Assembly: GCF_039523175.1 (NCBI RefSeq)
Contig: NZ_BAAAEU010000015.1
Span: 105,329 to 169,328, forward strand
Length of the DNA: 64,000 bases
Origin: Dokdonella_A soli
GTDB lineage: Bacteria > Pseudomonadota > Gammaproteobacteria > Xanthomonadales > Rhodanobacteraceae
Direction of reading: 5' to 3'
Shown here piece after piece: positions 18,305 to 27,413 of this stretch; the first letter of the stretch is position 1, and each line of letters begins with the position of its first letter. The translations under genes were made by a program, and so were the position numbers. The notes under the pieces are model-generated. The model ran no database searches, was not told the DNA's origin, and worked only from the letters and a program-made list of their open reading frames with translations.

Positions 18305-18997
18305 CTATTTCTTCTCTTTCGCCTGCGCCGCGGACTTCGCCGGCTTGGCCGCAGCGTCATGCTCTTTCTTGACCAGCCAGTCGACCACTTCGATCAGCTG
18401 CGGATAGCCGCCGGCCGATGCGCCAGTGACGCGGTACTTGCCGTTGACCACGACACTCGGCGTGCCGTCGATGCCGTCACTCTTGACGATCTGCATCGCG
18501 CGCGAAAGCTTGCTCTCGATCTCGAACGAACCCGAGGTGGCGAGGAACTTCGCCTTGTCGGTGCCGTGCTGTGCGTAGAACCCGGCGAGGTCGTCGATCG
18601 TCTGCAGCGGCAGGTGGTCGCGATGCAGCGCATCGAACAGTGCCTGGTGCGTCTGGTCGAGCGCACCGAGCGACTGTGCGGTGTAGAACGCGCGCGCATA
18701 CGGTTCCCATTGCGCGTTGAAGATCGCCGGCATGTAGCCGAAGCTCGCGTAGGCGGGCAGCGAAGCTTTGAGCTGTTCCGCGTACGGCTGGAAATGTGCG
18801 CAGTGCGGGCAGGCGTACGAGAAGATCTCGAGCACCTCGACCTTGTCGCCCGTCGCGGTCGGCTGCGGCGGATCGATCATGAAGTAGTGCTTGCCGGCTT
18901 CCCAGTTCGTCGCCGCAGCCGGTGTCGCGGCAGGTTCGGCCGCAGCGATCGAAACGAACAGCAGACCGGCGCAGAGCAGCCCAAGACGCTTCAGCAT
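18305..18997 (-). CDS. dsbA: Thiol:disulfide interchange protein DsbA, copy 1
   Basis: The 230-residue periplasmic oxidase introduces disulfide bonds. It has a signal peptide (about 1-20), a thioredoxin fold with active site C-P-H-C in FSYACPHCAHFQPYAE, a helical insertion, and the cis-Pro loop GTPSVVVNGKYRV. A Lys/Ala-rich tail of about 15 residues follows. It is the second of two dsbA-like genes in tandem, 104 bp after the other. CPHC is the classical DsbA centre. Confidence 0.94.
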   Translation of the reverse strand: MLKRLGLLCAGLLFVSIAAAEPAATPAAATNWEAGKHYFMIDPPQPTATGDKVEVLEIFSYACPHCAHFQPYAEQLKASLPAYASFGYMPAIFNAQWEPYARAFYTAQSLGALDQTHQALFDALHRDHLPLQTIDDLAGFYAQHGTDKAKFLATSGSFEIESKLSRAMQIVKSDGIDGTPSVVVNGKYRVTGASAGGYPQLIEVVDWLVKKEHDAAAKPAKSAAQAKEKK

Positions 18998-19101
18998 GAT
19001 CGTGTCCTCGTCAAAAAGAGATGATGGCGGAACCAGTGCGAGACCGCGCGTCGCCACGAACGTTCCCGCGTCGGCACGGGATGTCGCGGCGACGGATCGG
19101 T

Positions 19102-19779
19102 CTACTTGCCGGCGCTTTCCTTGGCGACCAGGAACTTGACCAGCGGGATCACCTTGTCGACGCCGCCTGCTGACTGCGCGGTCAGGCGGTATTTGCCGTT
19201 CACGATCAGCGTCGGTGTGGAATCGACGCCATAGGCCTTCAGCTGCGCGTCGGCACGCTTCATCTTGGTGTTGACCGCGAACGAGTTCGCGACGCCGACC
19301 ACGTCTTCGGCCTTCACGCCGAACTTCGCGTAGAACTTCGCGACGTCGTCGATCGACGGCATCGGCGAGACCGGGCGGTGCGTAGTCGGATCGGCGATGT
19401 GCAGCGTGCCGTCGTCCTTCCACACCGCGTCGAAGGTCGCTTCGTGCGCCTTGTCGAGGATGCCAAGCGCCTGCGCGGCGTAGAACCCACGCTGGAAGGT
19501 CGGCCAGTCCTCGTCCGGGCGGAACGCGGCGGGCAGGTAGACCAGCTCGGCGTTCGCCGGCAGTGCGGCCTTCAGCTTCGCCATCGTCGGCTGGAAGAAG
19601 TTGCAGGCCGGGCAGGCGTAGGAAAACACCTCGACGACCTCGATCTTGTCGCCGGTGCTGGTCGGCTGCGCCGGCTCGACCGCGAACCAGTTCTTGCCGG
19701 CTTCGAACGTATCGCCCTCGGCATGCGCGAACGCGGCAAAGGCGAGGCCGAACAGCAGGGCGGAAACACGTTTCAACAT
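19102..19779 (-). CDS. dsbA: Thiol:disulfide interchange protein DsbA, copy 2
   Basis: This 225-residue paralogue of the adjacent gene has a signal peptide (about 1-20, ending AFAHA), the active site C-P-A-C in FSYACPACNFFQPTMA and the cis-Pro loop STPTLIVNGKYRL. The mature N-termini of both copies share the pattern W/F-EAGK-x-(Y/W)-F and the EVFSYACP strand. The dipeptide between the cysteines (PA instead of PH) should shift its redox potential relative to copy 1. It lies 111 bp downstream of cytochrome c4 on the same strand, a known dsbA-c4 neighbourhood. Confidence 0.94.
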   Translation of the reverse strand: MLKRVSALLFGLAFAAFAHAEGDTFEAGKNWFAVEPAQPTSTGDKIEVVEVFSYACPACNFFQPTMAKLKAALPANAELVYLPAAFRPDEDWPTFQRGFYAAQALGILDKAHEATFDAVWKDDGTLHIADPTTHRPVSPMPSIDDVAKFYAKFGVKAEDVVGVANSFAVNTKMKRADAQLKAYGVDSTPTLIVNGKYRLTAQSAGGVDKVIPLVKFLVAKESAGK

Positions 19780-19890
19780 CGAAGATCTCCCGATCGGTGG
19801 GCGGAACGGCGCGCGCTCACGCGCGCCACGGCAGCGCGAGTGTCTGGACGGACCGCTGAATACGGCTGCAATCGCCGCGTCGCGCTTCGA

Positions 19891-20652
19891 TCACTTCGAA
19901 GCGGTCGTGGTTCCCGCGGCGGCGGTGTGCAGGCCTTCGACATAGGACGCGAGCGCCTGGATGTCGGCATCGCTCAAGGCCTGTGCGATCGTCGGCATGA
20001 TCTTCGCGTTGGCGTCGTCGCCCCAGGTCGCACCGGTCTTCCAGTCCTTGAGCTTTGCCGCGACATAGTCGGCCCACTGGCCGGCGAGCTGCGGGAAGCC
20101 GGTGCCAGCCATGCCGCGGCCGTCCGGTCCGTGGCAGGCCATGCAGGCCGGCACGCCGAGCTTGGTGTCGCCACCGCGATACAACGCCTGGCCGCGCTCG
20201 AGCAGCTTCTCGTCGGCGACGCCGGGCAGCGAGGCCTTGCTGCTGAAGTACGCGCCGATGTCGTGCATGTCCTGCGCCGACAGCGTTGCGGCGAAGCCCA
20301 TCATGATCGCGTTCTGGCGCTTCTGGGTCTGGAACAGCGTGATCTGGCGCGCGATGTAGGCCTCGTTCTGGCCGGCCAGCTTCGGATACTGCTTGTCCGA
20401 CGGGTTGCCGTCGATGCCGTGGCAGGCGCCGCAGGTGGCTGCCTTGGTCTCGCCGGCTTTGGCCTCGCCGAGCACCAGTGCGTTGCCGGCCTTGGCCGCC
20501 TCGGCGGGCGCAGGCGTTGCGGCGGCCGGCGCCGCGGTCGGACTGGCCGGCGCGGCGGTCTCGTTCGACGGTGTCTGCGCCAGCGCCGCACCCGCGGCGG
20601 GCAACACGGTCAGAGCGAGCATGTACCGAACAAAGACGCGCCGAAAGCTCAT
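19891..20652 (-). CDS. Dihaem cytochrome c4
   Basis: The 253-residue periplasmic or membrane-attached electron carrier has a signal peptide (about 1-25, ending AALAQ). An Ala/Pro-rich linker of about 35 residues follows, then two similar cytochrome c domains with haem sites CGACH and CMACH. Each domain has a later Met in the ligand position (IMMGFAATLS and AKIMPTIAQALS regions). The duplicated domain is characteristic of c4. Disulfide catalysts downstream fit shared thiol and cytochrome biogenesis needs. The linker is longer than usual. Confidence 0.94.
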   Translation of the reverse strand: MSFRRVFVRYMLALTVLPAAGAALAQTPSNETAAPASPTAAPAAATPAPAEAAKAGNALVLGEAKAGETKAATCGACHGIDGNPSDKQYPKLAGQNEAYIARQITLFQTQKRQNAIMMGFAATLSAQDMHDIGAYFSSKASLPGVADEKLLERGQALYRGGDTKLGVPACMACHGPDGRGMAGTGFPQLAGQWADYVAAKLKDWKTGATWGDDANAKIMPTIAQALSDADIQALASYVEGLHTAAAGTTTASK

Positions 20653-20836
20653 ACACTCACTCCGGAAAAATCGTGGGGATCCAAGGGGACACCGCCGCTG
20701 CGCGACGGACAACCGCGGAATTATCCCTGTGCGCCCGAAGGCGGTCAAACCGCTTTTGGGGCAGGAATCCGCCTGCTCCAGACCTCCACGAGCATCGTCA
20801 CCCTGCTTGAAGCAAATCCGCACGGCACGTTCTCCC

Positions 20837-20860
20837 CCCTCTCCCGCTTGCGGGAGAGGG
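20837..20860. repeat. Intergenic hairpin element (CCCTCTCCCG type)
   Basis: A perfect 10-bp inverted repeat, CCCTCTCCCG and CGGGAGAGGG, with a CTTG loop is followed by TAAGGGGTGAGGG. This sequence type is a common dispersed intergenic hairpin in xanthomonads and pseudomonads. It lies 33 bp before the engB start, between divergent genes. It lacks a T tract, so it is listed as a repeat and not as a terminator. Confidence 0.7.
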
Positions 20861-20893
20861 TAAGGGGTGAGGGCAGCGACCAATGAGCAATCG

Positions 20894-21505
20894 ATGAAAT
20901 CCAATCCCTTCCGTCAGGCACATTTCCTGACCAGCGCGAACCGCCTGAATCAGCTTCCGGACGATGCCGGTGCCGAAGTCGCGTTCGCCGGACGCTCGAA
21001 TGCGGGCAAGTCCAGCGCATTGAACGCGATCTGCGACCAGCACGGCCTCGCGCGCACCTCGAAGACACCGGGCCGCACCCAGCTGCTGAACGTGTTCCCG
21101 GTCGATGATCCCGCGCACCGGCTCATCGATCTGCCTGGATATGGTTATGCCAAGGTACCCGAGGCGATGCGCCTGCACTGGCGCGGCGTGCTCGACACCT
21201 ATCTGCGTACACGCGCCTCGCTGAAAGGCTTGGTCCTGGTCATGGATGCAAGGCACCCGTTGAAGGAATTCGACTGCGACATGCTCGCGTTCGGCGCCGC
21301 CAGTGGTCGGCCTTGTCATTGCCTGCTGACCAAGGCGGACAAGTTGTCGCGAAGCGAGGGCATCCGCACCCTGGCCGGGGTGCGCAAGGCGCTGGCCGCG
21401 GAATTCCCACTCGGCACCGCACAGTTGTTCTCGTCGCTGGCCAAGACCGGCCTGGACGAGGCGCGCGCGGTGATTGCCGGCTGGCTCGAACTGCGCGGCA
21501 GCTAA
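20894..21505 (+). CDS. engB: Ribosome biogenesis GTP-binding protein YsxC/EngB
   Basis: This 203-residue GTPase of the TrmE-Era-EngA-EngB class assists large-subunit assembly. G motifs are all present: G1 GRSNAGKSS, G2/switch TSKTPGRTQLLN, G3 DLPGYG, G4 LTKADK, and a C-terminal SSLAKTG loop (G5). The start MKSNPFRQAHFLTSANRLNQ matches the family; in-frame codons upstream fall in the repeat element. Confidence 0.96.
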   Translation: MKSNPFRQAHFLTSANRLNQLPDDAGAEVAFAGRSNAGKSSALNAICDQHGLARTSKTPGRTQLLNVFPVDDPAHRLIDLPGYGYAKVPEAMRLHWRGVLDTYLRTRASLKGLVLVMDARHPLKEFDCDMLAFGAASGRPCHCLLTKADKLSRSEGIRTLAGVRKALAAEFPLGTAQLFSSLAKTGLDEARAVIAGWLELRGS

Positions 21506-21671
21506 GGCTATTGGAAGAACTTCCCTCCGTTCGCGTGCGCTCCTGCGCACGCAGTCGATAGCTCAGAACGAACGTCAGGATAGGTCACGGTCAACCGGTC
21601 GCTATCGCGGGCCTTTTGTTCGGCCTGCGCATCCCCCATCTTGCCGAACCGCTCACTCCACGAGGTTTCCG

Positions 21672-23036
21672 ATGTCCGGCCCCAGCACCGTCAAGGATGA
21701 ACCGATCAGTGGGCGCGACCAGCTCGTCAGCTATATCGAGGAAGGCGCGAAACCGGCTTCCGCCTGGCGCATCGGCACCGAGCACGAGAAGTTCGGCTTC
21801 CGCCTCGACGATCTGCGTCCGCCGACCTGGGAAGGCCCGCAAGGCATCGGTGCGCTGCTCGAGGGAATGGCTCGCTTCGGCTGGGAACGCGTGCCCGAGC
21901 ACGGCAAGCTGATCGCGCTGGCGAAGAGCAACGCCTCGGTCACGCTGGAGCCGGCCGGCCAGGTCGAACTGTCCGGTGCTCCGCTCGAGACGATCCACCA
22001 GACCTGTTGCGAGGTTGCCTCGCATCTGCGCGAGGTCAAGCAGGTCGCCGACGAGATCGGCCTCGGCTTCCTCGGCATGGGCTTCCAGCCGAAATGGCGC
22101 CGCGCCGACATGCCGTGGATGCCGAAGGGCCGCTACAAGATCATGCGCGAGTACATGCCCAAGGTCGGCTCGCTCGGTCTCGACATGATGACGCGCACCT
22201 GCACCGTGCAGGTCAATCTCGACTATTCCGACGAAGCGGACATGGTCAAGAAGTTCCGAGTCGGTCTCGCACTGCAGCCGATCGCCACTGCGCTGTTCGC
22301 CGACTCGCCGTTCACCGAAGGCAAGCCCAACGGCTACCAGAGCTACCGCTCGCACATCTGGACCGACACCGATCCGGACCGCACTGGCATGCTCGATTTC
22401 GTGTTCGAGGACGGCTTCGGCTACGAGCGCTACACCGATTACCTGCTCGACGTGCCGATGTATTTCACGTACCGCGACGGCGAGTACATCGATCTGGCCG
22501 GCAAGTCGTTCCGCAAGTTCCTCGCCGGCGATCTGGCCGAACTGCCCGGTACGAAAGCGACGATGCGCGACTGGGCCGATCACATGACCACCGCGTTTCC
22601 CGAAGTGCGTCTGAAGAAATTCCTCGAGATGCGCGGCGCCGACGGCGGCCCGTGGAACCGGCTGTGCGCGCTGCCCGCGTTCTGGGTCGGCCTGCTCTAC
22701 GACCAAGCCGCGCTCGATGCAGCCTGGGATCTGGTCAAGGATTTCACGCGCGAGGAACGCCATGCGTTGCGTGATGGCGTGCCCAAGCACGCGTTGAAGC
22801 TGCCGTTCCGCGGCGGCACACTGCGCGACCTGGCGATCGAGGCGCTGAAGATCTCCGCGCATGGCCTGCGGCGTCGCGCGCGCGTCAACGGCAACGGCGC
22901 CGACGAGAGTTTGTTCCTCGACATCCTGATGCAGATCGTCGATGCGAACCAGACGCCGGCCGAGCGCAAGCTCGAACTCTTCCACGGAGAGTGGAAGGGC
23001 GACATCGACCGCGTGTTCCGCGAATTCGCGTACTGA
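21672..23036 (+). CDS. gshA: Glutamate-cysteine ligase, GCS2/plant type
   Basis: The enzyme catalyses the first step of glutathione synthesis, joining glutamate and cysteine with ATP. The 454-residue protein has GTEHEKFGF, VTLEPAGQVELSG, LGMGFQPKWRRADMPWMPKG, MMTRTCTVQVNLDYS and a DGGPWNRLCALPAFWVGLLY segment, characteristic of the GCS2-type ligase of alpha- and xanthomonad proteobacteria and plants, rather than the E. coli type. The start at 21672 follows an AGG-containing leader. It is convergent with tonB. Confidence 0.95.
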   Translation: MSGPSTVKDEPISGRDQLVSYIEEGAKPASAWRIGTEHEKFGFRLDDLRPPTWEGPQGIGALLEGMARFGWERVPEHGKLIALAKSNASVTLEPAGQVELSGAPLETIHQTCCEVASHLREVKQVADEIGLGFLGMGFQPKWRRADMPWMPKGRYKIMREYMPKVGSLGLDMMTRTCTVQVNLDYSDEADMVKKFRVGLALQPIATALFADSPFTEGKPNGYQSYRSHIWTDTDPDRTGMLDFVFEDGFGYERYTDYLLDVPMYFTYRDGEYIDLAGKSFRKFLAGDLAELPGTKATMRDWADHMTTAFPEVRLKKFLEMRGADGGPWNRLCALPAFWVGLLYDQAALDAAWDLVKDFTREERHALRDGVPKHALKLPFRGGTLRDLAIEALKISAHGLRRRARVNGNGADESLFLDILMQIVDANQTPAERKLELFHGEWKGDIDRVFREFAY

Positions 23037-23209
23037 CACCGCACCCCCGTCACGCGGCATCGATCTCGGCGCGCTGCTTCAGTCGATCTCGAACGCCTGG
23101 GCCGAACACGAAATGATCGAAGTGCACGGTCGAGGAAGAGTCGCTGTGGTCCGTGTGCCGCTGGCAACGGATGGCGCATGGCGGATGCCAGCCAAACGTG
23201 GAACTGGCG

Positions 23210-24043
23210 TTACTTGCAAAGCTCGGGTGGCGAAGTTTGTAAGCATTCAATTTGCTTGACCACGGTTTGTTGCTTCACCACGGTCGACATGTTCGATGAC
23301 GGATTCATCGGTGATCCCAACCCCGCGAGAACGGTTTTCGGGCCGATCGACCAGTCGATCGTCACGATCGCCTGTGCTTCGGTCGCGTTTCCGTTGCGTT
23401 CAGCGGCCCTGAACGTCCAGGCCTTCACGGCGGCAACCGCTGCGCTGTCGAGCGATGCGGTTCCGCTCGATTGGTAAACATGCGCTTCGACCGGCTCGCC
23501 GCTCGCAGACACGGTGACGATCACGTCGACCGTGCCTTGCTGGTGTGCGCGAAATGCATCGGCCGGGTAGTTCGGCATGGAGCGGTGGCGCACCCGCGGT
23601 GGCCGAAAATGCGGTCCCGCGTAGCTGCCTGTACCGCGCGTCGCCAGTGAGGCGCCGGTACCTGCATCCGTCACCATCGCAGACGTCGTTGTCGCCGCCG
23701 CCGCGGAAACACCGACCGCCTCATGTCCTTCGGGCACGATGATGTCGCGGCCTCGTCGCGGTTGCATCCTGGGTGTCACCGCTTGTTCGTGCGCCCGATG
23801 CGCCGCAGGACTCGCGGCTGCGGTCCGAAGGGGCGAACGCTGCTCGTGTTTCCTGGACTGGAATGGGGCTTCCAGCAGATCCACGAGGACCAGCGGTGTC
23901 AGGCTTGGTTGCGGCGACCCGCTGCTGCGCTGGTTTACGAACCAGATGGCCAGCAACGCGTGGAACAGCACGACCACAAGCATCGCGCGCCAGTCCAACC
24001 GCGCGCTGTCCCGATCAAATGCCGGTGTGTGGACCGCCACCAT
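23210..24043 (-). CDS. tonB: Energy transducer TonB
   Basis: The 277-residue protein has one N-terminal membrane helix (MLVVVLFHALLAIWFVNQ, about 21-38), a variable periplasmic linker, and a TonB C-terminal domain at about 150-235 (PNYPADAFRAHQQGTVDVIV, the SSGTASLDSAAVAAVKAWTF core). It would couple proton-motive force to receptors such as that at 14346-17231. After the normal domain end it carries an unusual extra tail of about 40 residues with two cysteines (IECLQTSPPELCK), perhaps a disulfide. No exbB or exbD lies nearby. Confidence 0.9.
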   Translation of the reverse strand: MVAVHTPAFDRDSARLDWRAMLVVVLFHALLAIWFVNQRSSGSPQPSLTPLVLVDLLEAPFQSRKHEQRSPLRTAAASPAAHRAHEQAVTPRMQPRRGRDIIVPEGHEAVGVSAAAATTTSAMVTDAGTGASLATRGTGSYAGPHFRPPRVRHRSMPNYPADAFRAHQQGTVDVIVTVSASGEPVEAHVYQSSGTASLDSAAVAAVKAWTFRAAERNGNATEAQAIVTIDWSIGPKTVLAGLGSPMNPSSNMSTVVKQQTVVKQIECLQTSPPELCK

Positions 24044-24163
24044 ATCGGTGCTCCCGTGAGGAGGATGGCCGCATCCTACCGGCGTTGCACTGGCAAAGCG
24101 AGACGTCGCCCGGACTGCAGCGTCGATGTTACGGTCCTGCGGCGAGGACTCGATCGGAAAGCG

Positions 24164-24514
24164 CTACGCTGCGCTGACGTCGCGCAGCGTCCAGTGCTTG
24201 CCGATCAGCAAGGTCATGCGGTGCTTGATGATCGCGTGCGGCAGCGAGCTGACGACATCGACGCTGACATGCACGTCGGACTGGTGCGCCTCGACCCGCG
24301 CGGCCGGATCGCTGGCGCCGAGCGCCGGATCGACCGCGTCGGGATCGGGCTGCATCGCCCTCCAGCGTTGCCACAGCGACGGCCCGCGCAAGGCCTGTTG
24401 CAGGAGCGCGGCGAAGGTGTCCGGCGAGCCGCCCGGGAACGACAGCTCGTGCGACTCGCCGCGCGCCTTCGGCAGATCGTCGATCGAGAAAATGTAGCGC
24501 TGCATCGTGCCCAT
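24164..24514 (-). CDS. Small protein of unknown function
   Basis: The 116-residue protein starts MGTMQRYIFSIDDLPKARGE with AGGGA six bases upstream. It has no signal peptide or membrane helix and no recognised motif. The C-terminal half (HVSVDVVSSLPHAIIKHRMT) could form a small alpha/beta fold. The gene follows the polytopic membrane protein gene by 30 bp on the same strand and may end that operon. Nothing else can be said about function. Confidence 0.6.
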   Translation of the reverse strand: MGTMQRYIFSIDDLPKARGESHELSFPGGSPDTFAALLQQALRGPSLWQRWRAMQPDPDAVDPALGASDPAARVEAHQSDVHVSVDVVSSLPHAIIKHRMTLLIGKHWTLRDVSAA

Positions 24515-24544
24515 GGCGATCCCTTCGATAGTGCCGATGCGAGT

Positions 24545-25909
24545 TTACCAGCGCACCGCCGGACGCGGCGCAAACGCGACACAGATACAGGCCAGCAGGC
24601 TCGCGACGCACGGCCAGCCGAGGTAGCGCAGCTCCGCGGACGGCGCCAGCACGATCAGCGGCAAGGCGTAGAGCCAGGCACTGGCGAGCAGTAGACCGGC
24701 GATGCGGCCGGCATCCGTGGCGCGCCTGCGCCATGCCACGAACCCGGCCGCCAAGCCGAGCATCAGATACGGCCAGGCGGCCAGCGCCGGTGTCGCGACC
24801 AGCGCTGCGACGACGCGCATCAGTGCGGCATGCAGAGCGCCCCTGTTGCACGCGACCGGCGGGTTGTCGCGATAGCCGACCTCGTCGTCGACATAAATGA
24901 GTTCGTGCGGCCAGTCGGGTTCGTGCGTGCCGAACAGGGCGCGAGTCAGCCGCCAGCGGTGCGCGAGCCATGCGCCGGGTTCGCTGACGATCGCCTCGAG
25001 CCAGGCGTGGCGCAGTGCCGACAATTGCTCCGGCGCAAAGGCCGGCATGAACGGATCACGCATGCCATGTCGCGTGTTCGCGAGCATCGGCGTATTGCTC
25101 CAGCCGCGGAACGCCTGGGCCAGATCGGCCACGTCGAGGCCGGGGCCGATCATGAAATCCGGCAACAGCATGCGGCCGGTGGCGATCGACACCGCAGCGA
25201 GATCCCATTGCGCAAGCGAAGGCCAGATCAGCACGCGGCGCTGCACGGTCGCGCTGACCGCCTGGTTCGCCGCGACAAACGCGACGAGCAGCGCAAGTGT
25301 CGTCCATGCGACACGCGGCGCTCTCGCGGGCGCTGAGGCAAGGGCATCGTATGACATGATCCATGCGAACCATGCGGCGAGCGGCACGATCGCCGGCAAC
25401 GCGTTGTGGCGTAGCGCGCTCGCGTAGACCAGCATCGGCAGCGCAAGCAGCAACCACCGTTTGCGGCACTCGACCTGCGCGCAGGCGAGCGCACCGGTCG
25501 CACAGGTCAATGCACAGAACAGACCTACATCGGTCCAGACATGTCCGCGCAATACCAGCGGCGCCGGTGCGAGTGCGAGCAGCAGCATCGCCGCAAGGGT
25601 CGCAAGCACGCCCGTGCGCAGCGCGCGGGCGAGCAGAGCCAGCCCGACCCAGAACAGCGCCAGATGCAGCGCGAACAGCAGGCCCGGTCCGGCGACCAAC
25701 GCATCGCAGAAGCGCCAGACCTGCACGAAGACCGGTGGCGCGATGTCCGTGGTTTCGCCACCGCGCGCCTGCCACCACGCATACGCGGAGTCGAACGACA
25801 TCTGGCCCGGCCAGTAGGCGGCGACATCGAATGCCCAGCCGACGAGGGCGAGCAGCCAGGGCAGCCAGCGTGGCGTGGCGCGCGCAGCGCTCGCGGCAGC
25901 GTCGTTCAT
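24545..25909 (-). CDS. Polytopic membrane protein, GT-C glycosyltransferase-like
   Basis: The 454-residue protein has about ten membrane helices. Early in the sequence PGQMSFDSAYAWWQARGGE lies between helices, with an acidic residue in the first periplasmic loop, as in GT-C enzymes that use polyprenyl-phosphate sugars. A large loop between helices 7 and 8 contains PDWPHELIYVDDEVGYRDNP. Assignment to a named family is not possible by eye. ATG 25909 lies four bases after the bioD stop, so the genes are co-transcribed. Length and topology resemble O-antigen glucosyltransferases, but this is inference. Confidence 0.65.
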   Translation of the reverse strand: MNDAAASAARATPRWLPWLLALVGWAFDVAAYWPGQMSFDSAYAWWQARGGETTDIAPPVFVQVWRFCDALVAGPGLLFALHLALFWVGLALLARALRTGVLATLAAMLLLALAPAPLVLRGHVWTDVGLFCALTCATGALACAQVECRKRWLLLALPMLVYASALRHNALPAIVPLAAWFAWIMSYDALASAPARAPRVAWTTLALLVAFVAANQAVSATVQRRVLIWPSLAQWDLAAVSIATGRMLLPDFMIGPGLDVADLAQAFRGWSNTPMLANTRHGMRDPFMPAFAPEQLSALRHAWLEAIVSEPGAWLAHRWRLTRALFGTHEPDWPHELIYVDDEVGYRDNPPVACNRGALHAALMRVVAALVATPALAAWPYLMLGLAAGFVAWRRRATDAGRIAGLLLASAWLYALPLIVLAPSAELRYLGWPCVASLLACICVAFAPRPAVRW

Positions 25910-25913
25910 GGGT

Positions 25914-26591
25914 TCAAAGCGCGGCCGCATCGAGCGCGTTCGCGACCTGTTCCGGTGCGCACCCCGGCGTGTGATCGAGCACGCCGAGCAGCGGCGCGGC
26001 GATGCGCGCGCGCAGCGTCGCAAGGTTCGCGTCCGCGCGCGCCATGGCCGGGTCGACGCGGTTCGCGATCCAGCCGGCCAGCACGCACCCGTCGGCCGCG
26101 ATTGCGCGGGCGCTGAGCAGTGCGTGATTGAGGCAGCCGAGGCGCAGGCCGACCACGAGGACCACCGAAAGCTCGAGCGCGCGTGCCAGGTCGGCCTGCA
26201 TCAGTGTGTCGGACAACGGCGCCATCCAGCCGCCGACGCCTTCGACGACGATGACATCGGCGTCGCGCACAAGGTGCGCATGCGCGGCGCGGATCGGTTC
26301 GAGTCCGATCTCGATCCCGCTGTCGCGCGCTGCGATGTGCGGCGCGATCGGCTCGGCAAACGCGAACGGATTGCAGTCCGCGTAAGCCGGCGCCGGGGCA
26401 CTGGCGGCGATCAGCGCTTCAGCATCCTCGTTGCGCAATCCCGCGGCCGTCGCACGGCAGCCGCTGGCGACCGGCTTCATGCCGACTGCGCGCAGGCCAC
26501 GTGCGCGCAGTGCGGCGAGCAGCGCGCAGCTCGCGAAGGTCTTGCCGACACCGGTGTCGGTACCGGTGACGAATACGCCACGCACGCTCAC
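25914..26591 (-). CDS. bioD: ATP-dependent dethiobiotin synthetase
   Basis: BioD closes the ureido ring of biotin from 7,8-diaminononanoate, CO2 and ATP. The 225-residue protein shows the P-loop GVFVTGTDTGVGKTFASCAL, the KPVASG segment, IVVEGVGGWMAPLSD and the late GWIANRVDP strand. It starts with GTG, overlapping the upstream stop by four bases (GTGA). No other bio genes are nearby; instead it is embedded between a TMEM175-like gene and a membrane protein, an odd setting. Confidence 0.93.
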   Translation of the reverse strand: MSVRGVFVTGTDTGVGKTFASCALLAALRARGLRAVGMKPVASGCRATAAGLRNEDAEALIAASAPAPAYADCNPFAFAEPIAPHIAARDSGIEIGLEPIRAAHAHLVRDADVIVVEGVGGWMAPLSDTLMQADLARALELSVVLVVGLRLGCLNHALLSARAIAADGCVLAGWIANRVDPAMARADANLATLRARIAAPLLGVLDHTPGCAPEQVANALDAAAL

Positions 26592-27328
26592 GCCGCGCGC
26601 TCCGCTCCGAGCGCGGCGAGCGCTGCATGTTCGCGCCGTGCAACCAGCGGTCTGATCAGGTAGATCAGCATGTAGACGAGGCCGGGAATCGAGTAGTTCA
26701 GCGATGTCGCGGGAACGCTCGGCAGCAGCAACGCTAGCAGCAGCGACAGCAGCGCGAGACCGGCTATCGCCGCATGGACCACGATCGCGCTGCGTGTGCG
26801 CACGCGCTCCCCGGGCGACAGGCCGATCGCGTCGGCGCGTGTCAACGCGTGCCGGTACAACAGCGCGAAGATCGCCGCGACGACGGCGTAACCGATCGCG
26901 AAGGTCACGAACAGCGCACGCAGCTCATCGACGCTCTGGATGTCGATCTGCTGCTCGGCCAGCACGCCGCCGCTGACCATCGCCATTACCATGGTGGCCA
27001 CCATGCGCAGCGGATAGACATAGACCAGCACGATGAACACCAGAGCCAGGCTGAGGCGCACGCTGTAGTCGTCCTCGATGCCGTAACGGCGCGACCAGTG
27101 ACGGTGTGCCTGCCAGAATCGCGCGATCAGGAAGAAGCTGGCTGCAAATGCGGGCACGCCGCGCATCGCCTGCACCAATTCCGGCACCGATGACGGCACA
27201 TGGCCGATCGCGATGACCAGCAGGGTCACCGCAAACGCGAACGCGGCGTCGACGAACGCGTCCGCGCGCGTCGGCTGGGTGCCGCGCACGCGAAAACCGT
27301 GATCGTCCAGGATTGCCGTCTCGCTCAT
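26588..27328 (-). CDS. TMEM175 (DUF1211) family membrane protein
   Basis: The 246-residue protein has six predicted helices. It contains DAFVDAAFAFAVTLLVIAIG in the first one, corresponding to the F-S-D filter motif of TMEM175 potassium channels but with F-V-D in place of FSD. Family members form K+-permeable channels in bacteria and lysosomes. The start at 27328 (MSETAILDDHG) was chosen because upstream codons lack homology and overlap the divergent gene's promoter region. It heads an operon with bioD. Confidence 0.82.
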   Translation of the reverse strand: MSETAILDDHGFRVRGTQPTRADAFVDAAFAFAVTLLVIAIGHVPSSVPELVQAMRGVPAFAASFFLIARFWQAHRHWSRRYGIEDDYSVRLSLALVFIVLVYVYPLRMVATMVMAMVSGGVLAEQQIDIQSVDELRALFVTFAIGYAVVAAIFALLYRHALTRADAIGLSPGERVRTRSAIVVHAAIAGLALLSLLLALLLPSVPATSLNYSIPGLVYMLIYLIRPLVARREHAALAALGAERAA

Positions 27329-27413
27329 CGTCGCTCCCACGCCGCCGCAGTATGCCAGCGACAAAGCGCGTCCGGCGTACAATGGCGGACTCACCCCCTT
27401 GCGATGGCCTGCC

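Noticed and set aside
24129..24971. 280-codon minus-strand frame overlapping two genes
   Set aside because: It is Arg/Ala-rich and out of frame with the membrane protein and the small protein, both of which have better starts and composition.
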